NCBI GenBank assembly: GCA_021731285.1
Contig: JAKFXR010000057.1
Span: 1-40,283, forward strand
Length of the DNA: 40,283 bases
Direction of reading: 5' to 3'
Source: Polaromonas sp.
GTDB taxonomy: Bacteria > Pseudomonadota > Gammaproteobacteria > Burkholderiales > Burkholderiaceae_C
Part shown: in pieces, positions 14,448 to 24,600 of the stretch
Layout of the letters: every line of letters starts with the position of its first letter
How positions within the stretch are numbered: the first letter of the stretch is position 1
Notes under the pieces: generated by a model
What the model saw: only the letters and a program-made list of their open reading frames with translations
What the model was told of the DNA's origin: nothing
Databases searched by the model: none
Position numbers and translations under genes: made by a program

Positions 14448-17141
14448 TTAGTCTGCGAGCGCACGGGTGATGACCTCTAAGGTGTCTTTGCTCAAATCTG
14501 GTTTGGCCGCCACGCGCGCAATCGCTTCGCGCGCTGCGCTGCGGTAGGGCTCGGCCAGTTTCTTCCAGCGGTCCAGGGCGCGGGCCAGGCGTGCGGCCAC
14601 TTGCGGGTTGATGGCGTCGAGTTCCACCACACGCTCGCTCCAGAAGACATAACCCGCTGCATCGGCGCGGTGAAAAGCCGCCGGGTTGCCCTGGCAAAAG
14701 GTGCTGACCACACTGCGTGCGCGGTTGGGGTTGCGCAGACTGAAGTCGGGGTGCTTCATCAACTGGCGCACGGCCGGCAGGATGTTGCCGCCGCGGTCCG
14801 GCGCACCGGCCTGCAGGGCCATCCACTTGTCGATCACAAGCGCTTCGTTTTTGAACATCGCATGAAAACGCGGCAGGGCCTGCGCAGCCAGCGGATGGTC
14901 GCTGGAGACCAGCGCCGTCAGCGCGTTGAAGCGGTCGGTCATGTTGCCCGCGTCCTTGAACTTTTGCAGCGTCTTGCCGGGCCACGCGGTGTCGCCCGTG
15001 GCCATGGCAGCCAGGCACAGCTGGCTCAGCGCCATGCCGGCCAGCGCGCGCCGGCCCGACGACAGCGGGTCGGGGGTGTAAGCACCGTTGTCCTGGTGCG
15101 CCTCGAAGGTGTCGGCCCAGTCGGCTGCCAGGGCGGTGGCCAGTTGCAGGCGCATGGCCTCGCGCACCCGGTGAATGCGCTGCGGGTCAACCACGTCCAG
15201 TTGCTCGGCGAGGTAGGTCTCGGACGGCAGGGTCAGCACCAGCTCCTTGAAAGCCGCGTCCAGCCCCGGATGGCGCAGCACGCTGCGCATCGCCTCAATG
15301 TAGTCGCTGCCCAGCGGCCTGGCAGACAGCGTTTGCGAGTCATCTGCAACGGCGCTGATGGCGCTGCGCACAGCCAGGCGTTGTCCGGCTTCCCAGCGGT
15401 TGAAGGGATCGCTGTCATGGGCCAGCAGGTGCAGCAACTGGGCGTCGCTGTAGTCAAACTCCAGCACCACCGGCGCGCTGAAACCGCGCAGGATGGACGG
15501 AACAGGCTCGGCGTCAACATTGACAAAGCGCAGGCTCTCCTGGGCCTGCGTCAGCACAAAGCTGCGGGAGGTGGCCCCGGCTGCCGCTTCGCCTTCGAGC
15601 TGCAGCGCGATATCGCGGCCGTTGGCGTCCAGCAGGCCCAGACCGACGGGAATCACAAACGGCTGCTTGACGGGCTGGCCCGGTGTGGGCTCGCAGCGCT
15701 GCGAGAGTGCCAGGGTGTAGCTGCGGGCAGCGGCGTCGTACACGCCCTGCGCCTGTACGCGCGGTGTGCCGGCCTGGCTGTACCAGAGCTTGAACTGCGG
15801 CAGCAGGCGCGCCAGGTCGGACAGCGGATTGGCGTCGGCAATGGCCTGTGCAAAGTCGTCGCAGGTCACGGCCTGGCCGTCGTGCCGCGCAAAGTACAGC
15901 GCCATGCCTTTGGCAAAGCCTGCGCGGCCTACCAGGGTCTGCATCATGCGCACCACTTCCGCGCCTTTTTCGTAAATGGTGACGGTGTAGAAGTTGCTGA
16001 TCTCGACATAGCTGTCGGGCCGCACCGGGTGGGCGGCCGGGCCGGCGTCTTCCGGAAACTGTGCAGCGCGCAGCACACGCACGTCTTCAATGCGCTTGAC
16101 CGCGCGGGCCGAGGGCTGCAGGCACAGGTCCTGCGAGAACTCCTGGTCGCGGAAGACCGTCAGGCCTTCCTTCAGGCTGAGCTGGAACCAGTCGCGGCAG
16201 GTGATGCGGTTGCCGGTCCAGTTGTGAAAGTACTCGTGGCCGACCACGCTTTCGATGTTCGAAAAGTCGGTATCGGTGGCCGTGGCCTGATTCGCCAGCA
16301 CGTACTTGGTGTTGAAGATGTTCAGGCCCTTGTTTTCCATGGCGCCCATGTTGAAGTCGCTGGTGGCAACAATCATGAAGCGCTCGAGGTCCAGACTCAG
16401 GCCAAAGCGGGCTTCGTCCCAGGCCACCGAGTGCATCAGCGAGGTCATCGCGTGTTCGGTCTTGTCCAGGTCGCCGGGCCGCACATACACCTGCAGCAAG
16501 TGGTCCTTGCCCGCGCGCGAGGTGATGCGCTGCTCACGCGCCACCAGTTGGCCGGCCACCAGCGCAAAAAGGTAGGCGGGTTTTTTGTGCGGGTCCACCC
16601 ACTTTGCAAAATGGCGGCCGTCTTCCAGCATGCCCTGCTCGACCAGGTTGCCGTTGGACAGCAGCACCGGGTACTTCGCTTTGTCGGCGCGGAGTAGCAC
16701 GGTGTAGCTGGCCATCACGTCGGGCCGGTCCAGAAAATAGGTGATGCGCCTGAAGCCTTCAGCTTCGCACTGGGTGAAGAAGGAATCCTCGCTGACGTAC
16801 AGGCCCATCAGCTTGGTGTTTTTGGCGGGCGCGCAAGTGGTGAAGATTTCGAGCTCAAAGGCCTCGTTGCCGGTGGGCAGGTTCTCCAGCACCAGTTGCT
16901 CGCCTTCCATGCGAAAGGAGGTGCCCTGGCCGTTGACCAGCACGCGGGCCAGGTTCAGTTCTTCGCCGTCGAGCTTGAGCGGCTGAGCAGCAACATCCGG
17001 GTTGCGGCGCAGCGTCATCTTGTTGAGCACACGGGTCTTGGCCGGGTCCAGGTCAAAGGACAGGTCGACCGTGTCTATCCAGTAGGCCGGCGCAACATAG
17101 TCGGCCCGGTGGATGGCGATGGCTTGTCCTTCACGCAACAT
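14448..17141 (-). CDS. pepN: Aminopeptidase N (M1 family)
   Basis: 897 residues, near the 870 of E. coli PepN. Key residues: GAMENKG (266-272), then GHEYFHNWTGNR (301-312) giving the HExxH zinc site (302-306), and the downstream Glu in LSLKEGLT (about 325). The start at 17141 (MLREGQAIAIHRADYVAPAYW) is typical of the family N terminus. It removes N-terminal residues from peptides in the cytoplasm during protein turnover. Flanked on both sides by R2 palindromes; likely monocistronic. Confidence 0.97.
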   Translation of the reverse strand: MLREGQAIAIHRADYVAPAYWIDTVDLSFDLDPAKTRVLNKMTLRRNPDVAAQPLKLDGEELNLARVLVNGQGTSFRMEGEQLVLENLPTGNEAFELEIFTTCAPAKNTKLMGLYVSEDSFFTQCEAEGFRRITYFLDRPDVMASYTVLLRADKAKYPVLLSNGNLVEQGMLEDGRHFAKWVDPHKKPAYLFALVAGQLVAREQRITSRAGKDHLLQVYVRPGDLDKTEHAMTSLMHSVAWDEARFGLSLDLERFMIVATSDFNMGAMENKGLNIFNTKYVLANQATATDTDFSNIESVVGHEYFHNWTGNRITCRDWFQLSLKEGLTVFRDQEFSQDLCLQPSARAVKRIEDVRVLRAAQFPEDAGPAAHPVRPDSYVEISNFYTVTIYEKGAEVVRMMQTLVGRAGFAKGMALYFARHDGQAVTCDDFAQAIADANPLSDLARLLPQFKLWYSQAGTPRVQAQGVYDAAARSYTLALSQRCEPTPGQPVKQPFVIPVGLGLLDANGRDIALQLEGEAAAGATSRSFVLTQAQESLRFVNVDAEPVPSILRGFSAPVVLEFDYSDAQLLHLLAHDSDPFNRWEAGQRLAVRSAISAVADDSQTLSARPLGSDYIEAMRSVLRHPGLDAAFKELVLTLPSETYLAEQLDVVDPQRIHRVREAMRLQLATALAADWADTFEAHQDNGAYTPDPLSSGRRALAGMALSQLCLAAMATGDTAWPGKTLQKFKDAGNMTDRFNALTALVSSDHPLAAQALPRFHAMFKNEALVIDKWMALQAGAPDRGGNILPAVRQLMKHPDFSLRNPNRARSVVSTFCQGNPAAFHRADAAGYVFWSERVVELDAINPQVAARLARALDRWKKLAEPYRSAAREAIARVAAKPDLSKDTLEVITRALAD

Positions 17142-17190
17142 GGTGGATTCCCAGGGTTGAGCCGGACTGGCTCCAATATTTCTTGGTTAC

Positions 17191-17260
17191 TGTCATGCCG
17201 GACTTGATCCGGCATCCATGATGCGCGGGCATGGATTGCGGGTCGAGCCCGCAATGACAG
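17191..17260. repeat. R2 palindromic repeat, double unit
   Basis: ctgtcatgccggacttgatccggcatcc is followed at once by catggattgcgggtcgagcccgcaatgacag. Two palindromes in opposite order form an extended inverted structure between pepN and prfB. Confidence 0.7.
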
Positions 17261-17306
17261 CGAAGCGAACGGTATGAGGCGAGGCTCGCAGTGAGGGCTA
17301 TTGAGT

Positions 17307-18411
17307 TCATACGCCTTGTTTCAGTGAGGCTTCAATAAAGGGATCGAGGTCGCCGTCCAGCACTTTTTGCGTGGCCGAGGTCTCGTAGTTGGTGCGCAAG
17401 TCCTTGATGCGGCTCTGGTCCAGCACATAGCTGCGGATCTGGTGGCCCCAGCCCACGTCGGTCTTGGTGTCTTCCAGCTTTTGCTGGGCTTCCTGCTGCT
17501 TGCGCAGCTCAAAGTCATACAGCCGTGAGCGCAGGCGCTTCCACGCCACATCACGGTTGCTGTGCTGGCTGCGGCCATCCTGGCACTGCACCACAATGCC
17601 GGTCGGGATGTGCGTCAGGCGCACGGCCGAGTCGGTCTTGTTGATGTGCTGGCCGCCGGCGCCGCTGGCGCGGAAGGTGTCGGTGCGCACGTCGGATGGG
17701 TTGATGTCGATCTCGATCGAGTCGTCAATCTCGGGATACACAAACACCGAGGCAAACGAGGTGTGGCGCCCGCCCGAGGAGTCAAACGGCGACTTGCGCA
17801 CCAGGCGGTGCACGCCGGTTTCGGTGCGCAGCAGGCCAAAGGCGTACTCGCCCTCGATCTTGATCGTCGCGCCCTTGATGCCTGCGGTGTCGCCCGCAGT
17901 TTCGTCTTCGATCTGCGTCTTGAAGCCCTTGCGCTCGGCGTACTTGAGGTACTGGCGCAGCAGCATGCTGGCCCAGTCGCAGGCTTCGGTGCCGCCGGCG
18001 CCAGCCTGGATGTCGAGAAACGCGTTGAGCGGGTCGGCCGGGTTGTTGAACATCCGGCGAAATTCCATTTTCTCGACTTCCACTGCCACCAGGGCGGCTT
18101 CGCCTTCGATCGACGCCATGCCGGCATCGTCGCCTTCGCTTTTGGACATCTCGAACAGCTCGGTGTTGTCGGACAGTTCGGCGCTCAGGCGGTCAATCAC
18201 ATGGACCACGTCTTCCAGCGACTTTTTTTCCCTGCCGAGTTCCTGCGCGCGTTTGGGGTTGTCCCAGACCTTGGGGTCTTCCAGTGCGGCGTTGACTTCG
18301 TTTAATTTACGTTCTTTGGCAGGGTAGTCAAAGATACCCCCGGAGCTCGTTGACCCGGTTGCTCAGGTCGGCGAGCTGGTTGCCAATGATGTTGATGCGT
18401 TCTGCGTCCAT
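17307..18411 (-). CDS. prfB: Peptide chain release factor 2, with programmed +1 frameshift
   Basis: The first 27 codons run from the ATG at 18411 to an in-frame TGA at 18328-18330. The context is CGGGGGTATCTTTGAC: an internal Shine-Dalgarno-like CGGGGG, the slippery CTT, then TGA C. A +1 shift (skipping the base at 18330) continues into the frame that stops at 17307-17309, giving 367 residues in total (E. coli RF2: 365). The stop-recognition tripeptide SPF ([14 protein letters not shown]) and the catalytic GGQ ([16 protein letters not shown]) are present. It releases nascent chains at UGA and UAA. The frameshift autoregulates its level: low RF2 lets the shift happen. Annotation pipelines may report only the downstream part (from 18209). 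Confidence 0.97.
18325..18345 (-). promoter_or_regulatory. prfB: prfB programmed +1 frameshift site
   Basis: On minus: cggggg-tat-cttTGAc. This is the canonical arrangement of the RF2 recoding site, with the SD-like G-run three bases before the CTT shift codon and a UGA followed by C (a poor termination context). Confidence 0.93.
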
Positions 18412-18531
18412 GAGAAAGTCCTGTCCTGATCTGGGGTTCAATTCCCCATTTTCTCATGCCGCGGACAGGGCCGGCTTTCAGCGCTGCCCGGGCGGCTCGC
18501 GCGGGTGCGCCGAAAATTTTTATGGGCTGGA

Positions 18532-18568
18532 TTGTCATCCCGGGCTAGACCCGGAATCCATGACCTCC
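18532..18568. repeat. R2 palindromic repeat
   Basis: attgtcatcccgggctagacccggaatccatgac: arms ccgggc/acccgg around ctag, in the gap between prfB and the receiver-kinase gene. Degenerate gc-rich copies follow to about 18604. Confidence 0.55.
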
Positions 18569-18652
18569 CGCGCCCGCGCCGGGATCCGGACGCATGGATG
18601 GCGCATCGGGTCCGCATGGCGACGGCGCGGCCTGGGTACCGGAGATTACAGA

Positions 18653-18711
18653 GAAAATTGGCCACCTGCCCTTATAGGGCGGGAATAGTTTGCTATCAAA
18701 AGCAGAGCAAA
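18653..18711 (-). repeat. R1 dispersed repeat, copy 2
   Basis: Read on minus it ends in aagggcaggtggccaatttt, and it begins with ttgctctgcttttgatagca. This matches the R1 plan (imperfect inverted repeat with atagc, then aagggc, then ggccaattt). It sits 17 bp beyond the stop of the receiver-kinase gene. Confidence 0.6.
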
Positions 18712-18727
18712 CCGCGGCGGCGCCGGG

Positions 18728-20038
18728 TCAGGCAGTCGTTTCGGCGGGCGGGTTCAGCGGCAGGGTGACCTGAAAGACCGTGCCCTGGCCGGGCTGGCTC
18801 TGGACCGCGATCATGCCCCCGTGCGCTTCCACCAGTTGGCGGGTGATAAACAGGCCCAGGCCCAGGCCACCCGTGCCGTCGTCTCCGGTCACGCGCTCAA
18901 ACTGTTCAAAAATGCGCTGCTGGTCGGCTTGCGAAATGCCCATGCCCTGGTCGCGCACATCAATGCGTACGCTGTCGGCCAGGGGGTGCACGCTGATCTC
19001 CACCGGCTTGCCGCGTCCATAACGCAGCGCGTTGGTCAGCAGGTTGACGATGACCTGCTCGATGCGGAATTCGTCCCACATGCCGGTGACAGGCACCGGT
19101 TGCAGCAGGCTGATGGTGGTGGCGGCATCAGCGGCCTGATGGGACAGGTTGTCCACCACCCGCACCAGCAGGGCAGCCAGTTCCACCTGCGCCGGACGGA
19201 TCGACAGGCGGTTGCTGCGAATCCGCGAGGCATCGAGCATGTCGTCAATCAGCCGCACCATGCTCTGGATCTGGCGCTGGTCCTTCGCAACCATGGCCTG
19301 CAGATAGGGCGCGTCAAAAATGGCAGACTGGCCCCGCTTGAGCTGCATCTTGCGCAGTTGCGTTTCCAGAAACAGGCTGTTGAGCGGCGTGCGCAGCTCG
19401 TGGGCAGCCATGGACATGAAATCGTCGCGCATGCGCAGGGCGGTGCGCAGCTCGGCTTCGGTGGCCTGCAACTGAGTCATCAACTGGTTTTGTTCATGCC
19501 GGCTTTTCTCAAGCGCCTGCACCTGCCTGCGGACTTCACGGCGTTGCCGGTAGAGCTCGACAAAAATGTTGACCTTGCCCCGAACCGCATCGATATCGAG
19601 AGGCTTGTACAAAAAGTCCACCGCGCCGGTTTCGTAGCCGGTAAACGCGTAGTTGGATTCCTTGCCCGCGGCGCTGACAAAAATGATGGGAATGTGGCGC
19701 GTTTTTTCCGTGCTGCGCATCAGTTTGGCCAGCTCAAAGCCACTCATGCCGGGCATCTGCACGTCCAGGATGGCCAGCGCAAATTCATGTTCCAGCAGCA
19801 GGTTCAGGGCGTCCTCACCGCGTGAGGCCTGAAAGATGGTGCGGTCGTCCTGCCGGATCAGTGCGTTCAGCGCCAGCAGGTTTTCGGGCAGATCATCAAC
19901 GATCAGGATGCGTGTGGTGTTTTCTTCGGCCAAATCGGTTGACTCCGGCGGCAAGGGCGGGGACGGGTGTGTCCCTGATGGTACAGCCGGGTCTGTCTGC
20001 GGGGAAAAAGTCAAAGCCTCAAAAGCTGTCAATGTCAT
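18728..20038 (-). CDS. Response regulator-histidine kinase fusion (REC-HisKA-HATPase)
   Basis: 436 residues. A proline-rich leader (1-40) precedes a receiver (about 43-160; acidic pocket VDD, phospho-acceptor D92 in AILDVQMPGMSG, K145). A coiled-coil linker (160-205) leads to a HisKA domain with H213 (MAAHELRTPLNS), then HATPase_c with N box NLLTNALRYG, G1 DQGMGIS and G2 GLGLGLF. No membrane segments, so cytoplasmic. It lies last in a minus-strand cluster after hybrid kinase, cheR and cheB (136 bp after cheB), so it probably takes phosphate input from, or feeds, that system. ATG at 20038. Confidence 0.88.
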   Translation of the reverse strand: MTLTAFEALTFSPQTDPAVPSGTHPSPPLPPESTDLAEENTTRILIVDDLPENLLALNALIRQDDRTIFQASRGEDALNLLLEHEFALAILDVQMPGMSGFELAKLMRSTEKTRHIPIIFVSAAGKESNYAFTGYETGAVDFLYKPLDIDAVRGKVNIFVELYRQRREVRRQVQALEKSRHEQNQLMTQLQATEAELRTALRMRDDFMSMAAHELRTPLNSLFLETQLRKMQLKRGQSAIFDAPYLQAMVAKDQRQIQSMVRLIDDMLDASRIRSNRLSIRPAQVELAALLVRVVDNLSHQAADAATTISLLQPVPVTGMWDEFRIEQVIVNLLTNALRYGRGKPVEISVHPLADSVRIDVRDQGMGISQADQQRIFEQFERVTGDDGTGGLGLGLFITRQLVEAHGGMIAVQSQPGQGTVFQVTLPLNPPAETTA

Positions 20039-20174
20039 GGGTTACCGATGGCCAGGGCGGCCACATATTTGCGGGAAGGGTGGATAGGACGTGCCGCGTC
20101 AAGGGTGCAAGCAGGCCTATGCACCGTCTGTGCGGTACCCCACATAAGGGGGCCGGAGGTGCGGCGACCCGACG

Positions 20175-20762
20175 TCATGCCTGGTTGAGTTCGAGCAGCA
20201 GGTCGCGTATGCCGGCCAGCTTGAGGATGAAATCGGGCTGCAGCCTGCGAATGGCAGCCTCCGGCATGGCGGGTACCTCCGCTTCTGCGGGGTCCTGCAC
20301 CACGGTCAGGCCGCCTTGCTGCTTGATGCGCGCCAGACCGGCAGCGCCGTCGCTGTTGGCGCCGGTCAGCACCACACCTGCCAGGGCTGGCCCGTACGCG
20401 TCTGCAGCGGACTCCATCAGCACATCGATCGAGGGACGTGAGTGGTGCACAGCTTCTTCGCCGCTCAGTGAAAAAGTGCGGTCCATCTCCACCGACAGGT
20501 GGTAGCCCGGGCACGCGAAATACAGCGTGGCTGGCGCAATGCTTTCCTTGTCTGCGGCTTCGCGCACGGCAAACGGCAGCCGGTACTGAAAAATCTCGGC
20601 CAGCTGGCTTTTGCGGCCTTCAGGCAGATGCAGCACAACCATCAGCGGCAGCCGAAAACTGCGCGGCAAATCTGCCAGCACCGCCAGCAGGGCGTGCACC
20701 CCTCCCGCAGACGCGCCTATGGCGACTGCCTGGATCGGCTGGTGCGTGACGCCCGGGGTCAT
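20175..20762 (-). CDS. CheB-type methylesterase domain protein (no receiver)
   Basis: 195 residues, only the C-terminal catalytic half of CheB. The serine site is GASAGG (S18), the His is in VVLHLPEGRKS (H45), and the Asp is in LTGANSDGAAGL (D139): the complete Ser-His-Asp triad. Canonical CheB has an N-terminal receiver, which is absent here. The ATG at 20762 overlaps the cheR stop by 4 nt (ATGA), so the two are translationally coupled. The expected reaction is demethylation or deamidation of glutamyl residues. With no chemoreceptor in the cluster, the target may be another protein. Confidence 0.88.
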   Translation of the reverse strand: MTPGVTHQPIQAVAIGASAGGVHALLAVLADLPRSFRLPLMVVLHLPEGRKSQLAEIFQYRLPFAVREAADKESIAPATLYFACPGYHLSVEMDRTFSLSGEEAVHHSRPSIDVLMESAADAYGPALAGVVLTGANSDGAAGLARIKQQGGLTVVQDPAEAEVPAMPEAAIRRLQPDFILKLAGIRDLLLELNQA

Positions 20763-21652
20763 GGTGCCTGGCCTGGTGCCGCCTCAAGCTTGCGAAAAAT
20801 CCGGGCGGGTTTGTCCAGCGCTGCAAAGTGCCCCGCGTAGCCCGAGAACTCGATGCTTTCCTTGCTGCCCAAAGCCATGAAGCCGCGGTGACTCAGGGAC
20901 TCATGAAACAGACCCAGCGCACGGTCCTGCAGGGTCTTGTTGAAGTAAATCAGCACGTTGCGGCAGAGCACCAGTTGTGTTTCCGAGAACACACTGTCCG
21001 TGGCCAGACTGTGGTCCGAGAAAGTGACGTTGGCGCAGAGCGAAGGATCGAAGATGGCGGCGTCGTACGAAGCGCTGTAATAGTCGGAGAAGGCCTGCCT
21101 GCCACCGGCCTGCTGGTAGTTGGCGGTGTGGCCCCGGATGCTGCCCAGCGGGAAAATGCCGCGCCTGGCTTTGGCCAGGGCCACCGGGTTGATGTCGGTT
21201 GCGTAGATCAGGGACTTGTCGAGCAGGCCTTCTTCACGCAGCAAAATCGCCAGTGAATACACTTCCTCACCCGTGCTGCAACCGGCAATCCAGATTTTGA
21301 GCGAAGGGTAGGTTTGCAGCACCGGCATGACTTGCTGGCGCAGCGCCAGAAAAAATGCCGGGTCGCGAAACATCTCGCTGACCGGGATGGTCAGGTACTG
21401 CAACAACTCCATGAACAGCGTTGCGTCTTTCAGCACAAGCGTCTGCAAGGCCGTCACCGTTGGGCATTCAAAGTGCGCCATGGCCTGCAGAATGCGGCGC
21501 TTTTGCGATGCGCCGGAATAGTTCCTGAAGTCGTGGCTGTACTGGAGGTAGATCGCCTCCATCAGCGCGTTCAGTTCAGTGTCGCTGACGCTGGACCGCG
21601 CATGGTGCAGCACACCTCGCGCCAGTCCGGTCGAGGCGCGTTTGTGCGGCAC
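20759..21652 (-). CDS. CheR-type protein-glutamate methyltransferase
   Basis: 297 residues. The N-terminal helical CheR domain (QYSHDFRNYSGASQKRRIL) is followed by the SAM-binding core: KIWIAGCSTGEEVYSLAI, then ATDINPVALAKAR, then VLCRNVLIYF, in the usual order. It transfers methyl from SAM to glutamates. The gene starts at a GTG (21652), 2 bp after the hybrid-kinase stop. Its Shine-Dalgarno is weak, which suggests coupling to upstream translation. The start is uncertain by a few codons. Confidence 0.9.
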   Translation of the reverse strand: MPHKRASTGLARGVLHHARSSVSDTELNALMEAIYLQYSHDFRNYSGASQKRRILQAMAHFECPTVTALQTLVLKDATLFMELLQYLTIPVSEMFRDPAFFLALRQQVMPVLQTYPSLKIWIAGCSTGEEVYSLAILLREEGLLDKSLIYATDINPVALAKARRGIFPLGSIRGHTANYQQAGGRQAFSDYYSASYDAAIFDPSLCANVTFSDHSLATDSVFSETQLVLCRNVLIYFNKTLQDRALGLFHESLSHRGFMALGSKESIEFSGYAGHFAALDKPARIFRKLEAAPGQAP

Positions 21653-21654
21653 GC

Positions 21655-24600
21655 TCAGACCCGTTCCACGTTGGGCATCCAGACGCGCAGCAGCGAGAAC
21701 AGGCGGTCCAGATCAATGGGTTTGGCCAGGTAGTCGTTGGCGCCGGCTTTCAGGCACTGTTCCTGGTCGTCCTTCATGGCTTTGGCGGTGACGGCAATGA
21801 TGGGCAGTTTCTGGAAGCGCGTGTCCTTGCGGATGCGTCGCGTCGCTTCCAGGCCGTCCATGCCCGGCATCATGATGTCCATCAGCACCAGGTCAATGCC
21901 TGCAACCTCATCGAGTTTGCTGATGGCCTCAAACCCGTTGCGGCCAATTTCGACCAGGATGCCTTTTTGCTCCAGCGCGCTGGTCAATGCAAAAATGTTG
22001 CGCACGTCGTCGTCCACCAGCAGGACGCGGCGGCCTTCAAACACCTTGTCGCGGCTGCGCGCCGCCTTGAGCATGACCTGCCGGTCTGCCGACAGGTCGG
22101 CCTCCACCTTGTGCAGAAACAGCGTCACTTCATCGAGCAGGCGCTCGGGCGAGCGGGCTCCCTTGATGATGATGGAGCGGGAATATTTGAGCAGGTCGGC
22201 TTCTTCCTGGCGGCTCAGGTTGCGCCCGGTGTAGACAATGACCGGGGGGAATGAGGAGGTCTCTTCAGTGGCCATGCGCTGCAACAGCTCATAGCCCTGG
22301 ATGTCGGGGAGCCCGAGGTCAATGATCATGCAGTCGTAGATCGTGGTGGACAGCAGCACCAGGGCTTCCTCCCCGGATTCCACGGCTGTGATTTCCACGT
22401 CGTCGTCGCCAATCAGCCGCGTCACGCTTTCCCGCTGCCGGGCGTCGTCTTCCACCAGCAGCACACGTTTGACTTTTTGCGTGAGCTTGTCTTCCAGTTT
22501 TTTGAAAACGGCCTTGAGTTGCTCGCGTGTGGTGGGTTTGAGGGCGTAGCCTATGGCGCCCATTTGCAGGGCTGGCTCGCGTGGCTCCTGGCCCGACACC
22601 ACGTGCACCGGCAGATGGCGGGTCAGCGGGTTGTGTTTGAGCTGCTCCAAGACCGTCAGGCCGTTGCGGTCAGGCAGGCCCATGTCGAGCAAAATGGCGG
22701 CCGGCAAAAACTGCGAGGCCAGCGCGATGCCGTGTTCGGCGCCGTGAGCCACCAGGCAGTCGTAACCCAGCTCATGGGCCAGGTCGTACAGGATTTGCGC
22801 AAAGGTCGGATCGTCCTCGATGACCAGCACGAGCCGGCTGCTCAAGGGTTTGTGCCTGTCGTCGGAGAACACCGGTACCAGCACTTCTGCCTGTGGGGCC
22901 TGGCCGGGGGGGGCTGCCTGAGGTGCTGCCCGCGCGGGCGCTGCGGGCCGGGAACTCACCGGTGGCGTGGGCAGCGCCTGGGGTGGCGTCCAGAGGGGGG
23001 GCAGCAGCAAGGTGAAGCAACTGCCCTGGCCTTCACGGCTTTCCAGTGTGATGGCGCCGCCCAGCAAAGCGCTGAGGTCACGCGAGATGGACAGACCCAG
23101 GCCGGTGCCGCCGTAACGGCGGCTGGTGGTGCCATCGGCCTGGTGGAAGGCCTCGAAAATAATGCCTTGCTGGTCAGGACGTATGCCAATGCCCGAGTCC
23201 TGCACCGCAAAAGCGATCTGCCCGTTGCCCTGCCGGGACACGGTGAGGCTGACCTTGCCTGCATCGGTGAACTTGATCGCATTGGAGAGCAGGTTTTTCA
23301 GGATCTGCTCCACGCGCTGGCGATCGGAAACCAGGGAGACCGGCGTGCCGTGGTTGATGTGGATCTCGAAATTGAGCAGCTTCTGGTTGGCCATGGGCTC
23401 AAAGGTGTTTTTCAGCGCGTTCACCAGATTGCCCAGAACAATGTCTTCCGGCGTCAACTCCAGCTTGCCGGCTTCCACCTTGGAGATGTCGAGGATGTCG
23501 TTGATCAGGTTCAGCAGGTCGTTGCCCGCGGAGTAGATCGACTGTGAAAACCGCACCTGCTCTTCGTTGAGGTTGCCCTTGGGGTTGTCTGCCAGCAGCT
23601 TGGACAGGATCAGCGAGCTGTTCAGCGGCGTGCGCAGTTCATGCGACATGTTCGCCAGAAACTCCGACTTGTAGCGGCTCGCCCGGCTGAGCTCTTCGGC
23701 GCGTTCTTCCAGCAGGGTCTGCGCCTGGTTGAGTGCCCCGTTCTTCTGGTCGAGTGACATGGCCACTTCGGACAATTGCTCGTTGGTCTGTTCCAGCTCG
23801 GCCTGCTGGTTTTCAAGGTTGACCTGGTACTCCTTGAGCACGCGTGATTTTTCCTCGAGCTCGCCGTTGACGGTGCGCAGCTCTTCCTGCTGGGTTTGCA
23901 GATCTTCATTGAGCTGCTGGCTTTCTGCCAGCACGTCCTGCAGCCGCCGACGGTACAGCGCCGCGTGGATGGAGTTGCCGATGTTGTTGGCGATCATGTT
24001 GACGAACTCGATGTCGCGTGCGCCCAGCGCGCGCAGAAACCCGAGTTCAACCACGCCGTTGACCTGGCCGTCGTTGTGCACCGGCACCAGCAACACGTGG
24101 CGGGGTGAGCCCTGGCCCAGTCCGGAGACCACCTTCAGGTAGTTCTCCGGCAAGGTGTCTAGCTGCGTGACCCGGTTCTCCAGCGCGGCCTGCCCGACCA
24201 GGCCCTGGGCACCGTAAAACACCTGCACAGTGCCCTCGTCTCCGCCGCTGAAGCCATAGCCGGCCACGCGGCGCAGGTCGCCGTTGTCCTCGCGGACGTA
24301 CAGGGCCGCGACGGCAACGTCCAGGTAGCGCGCCAGAAACTCCAGCACGCTTCGGCCCAGTGATTCGAGGGCCTGCTGGCCAATGGTGTGCTCTGCAAGT
24401 TGCCGCTGACCTGTGCGCAGCCAGAGCTGCTGGTCCAGCAGCAGCGCGGTGGCGGCCTGCTTTTGCTCGGCCACGCCATAGGAGTCGGACAGTCGCTGAA
24501 GCTCGCGGTGGCCCAGCAGGGCGAGCAGACCGCTCAGCCCCAGGCTGAAGAGCAGGTAGGCCGCCATGCCCCAGGCGGTGTAGCTGCGGGCCAGGCTGTT

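Noticed and set aside
14601..16697. 698-codon plus-strand frame opposite pepN
   Set aside because: It is an antisense shadow of a well-supported gene in GC-rich DNA. Its composition (His/Gln/Val-rich) is typical of such artefacts, and it has no motifs or RBS.
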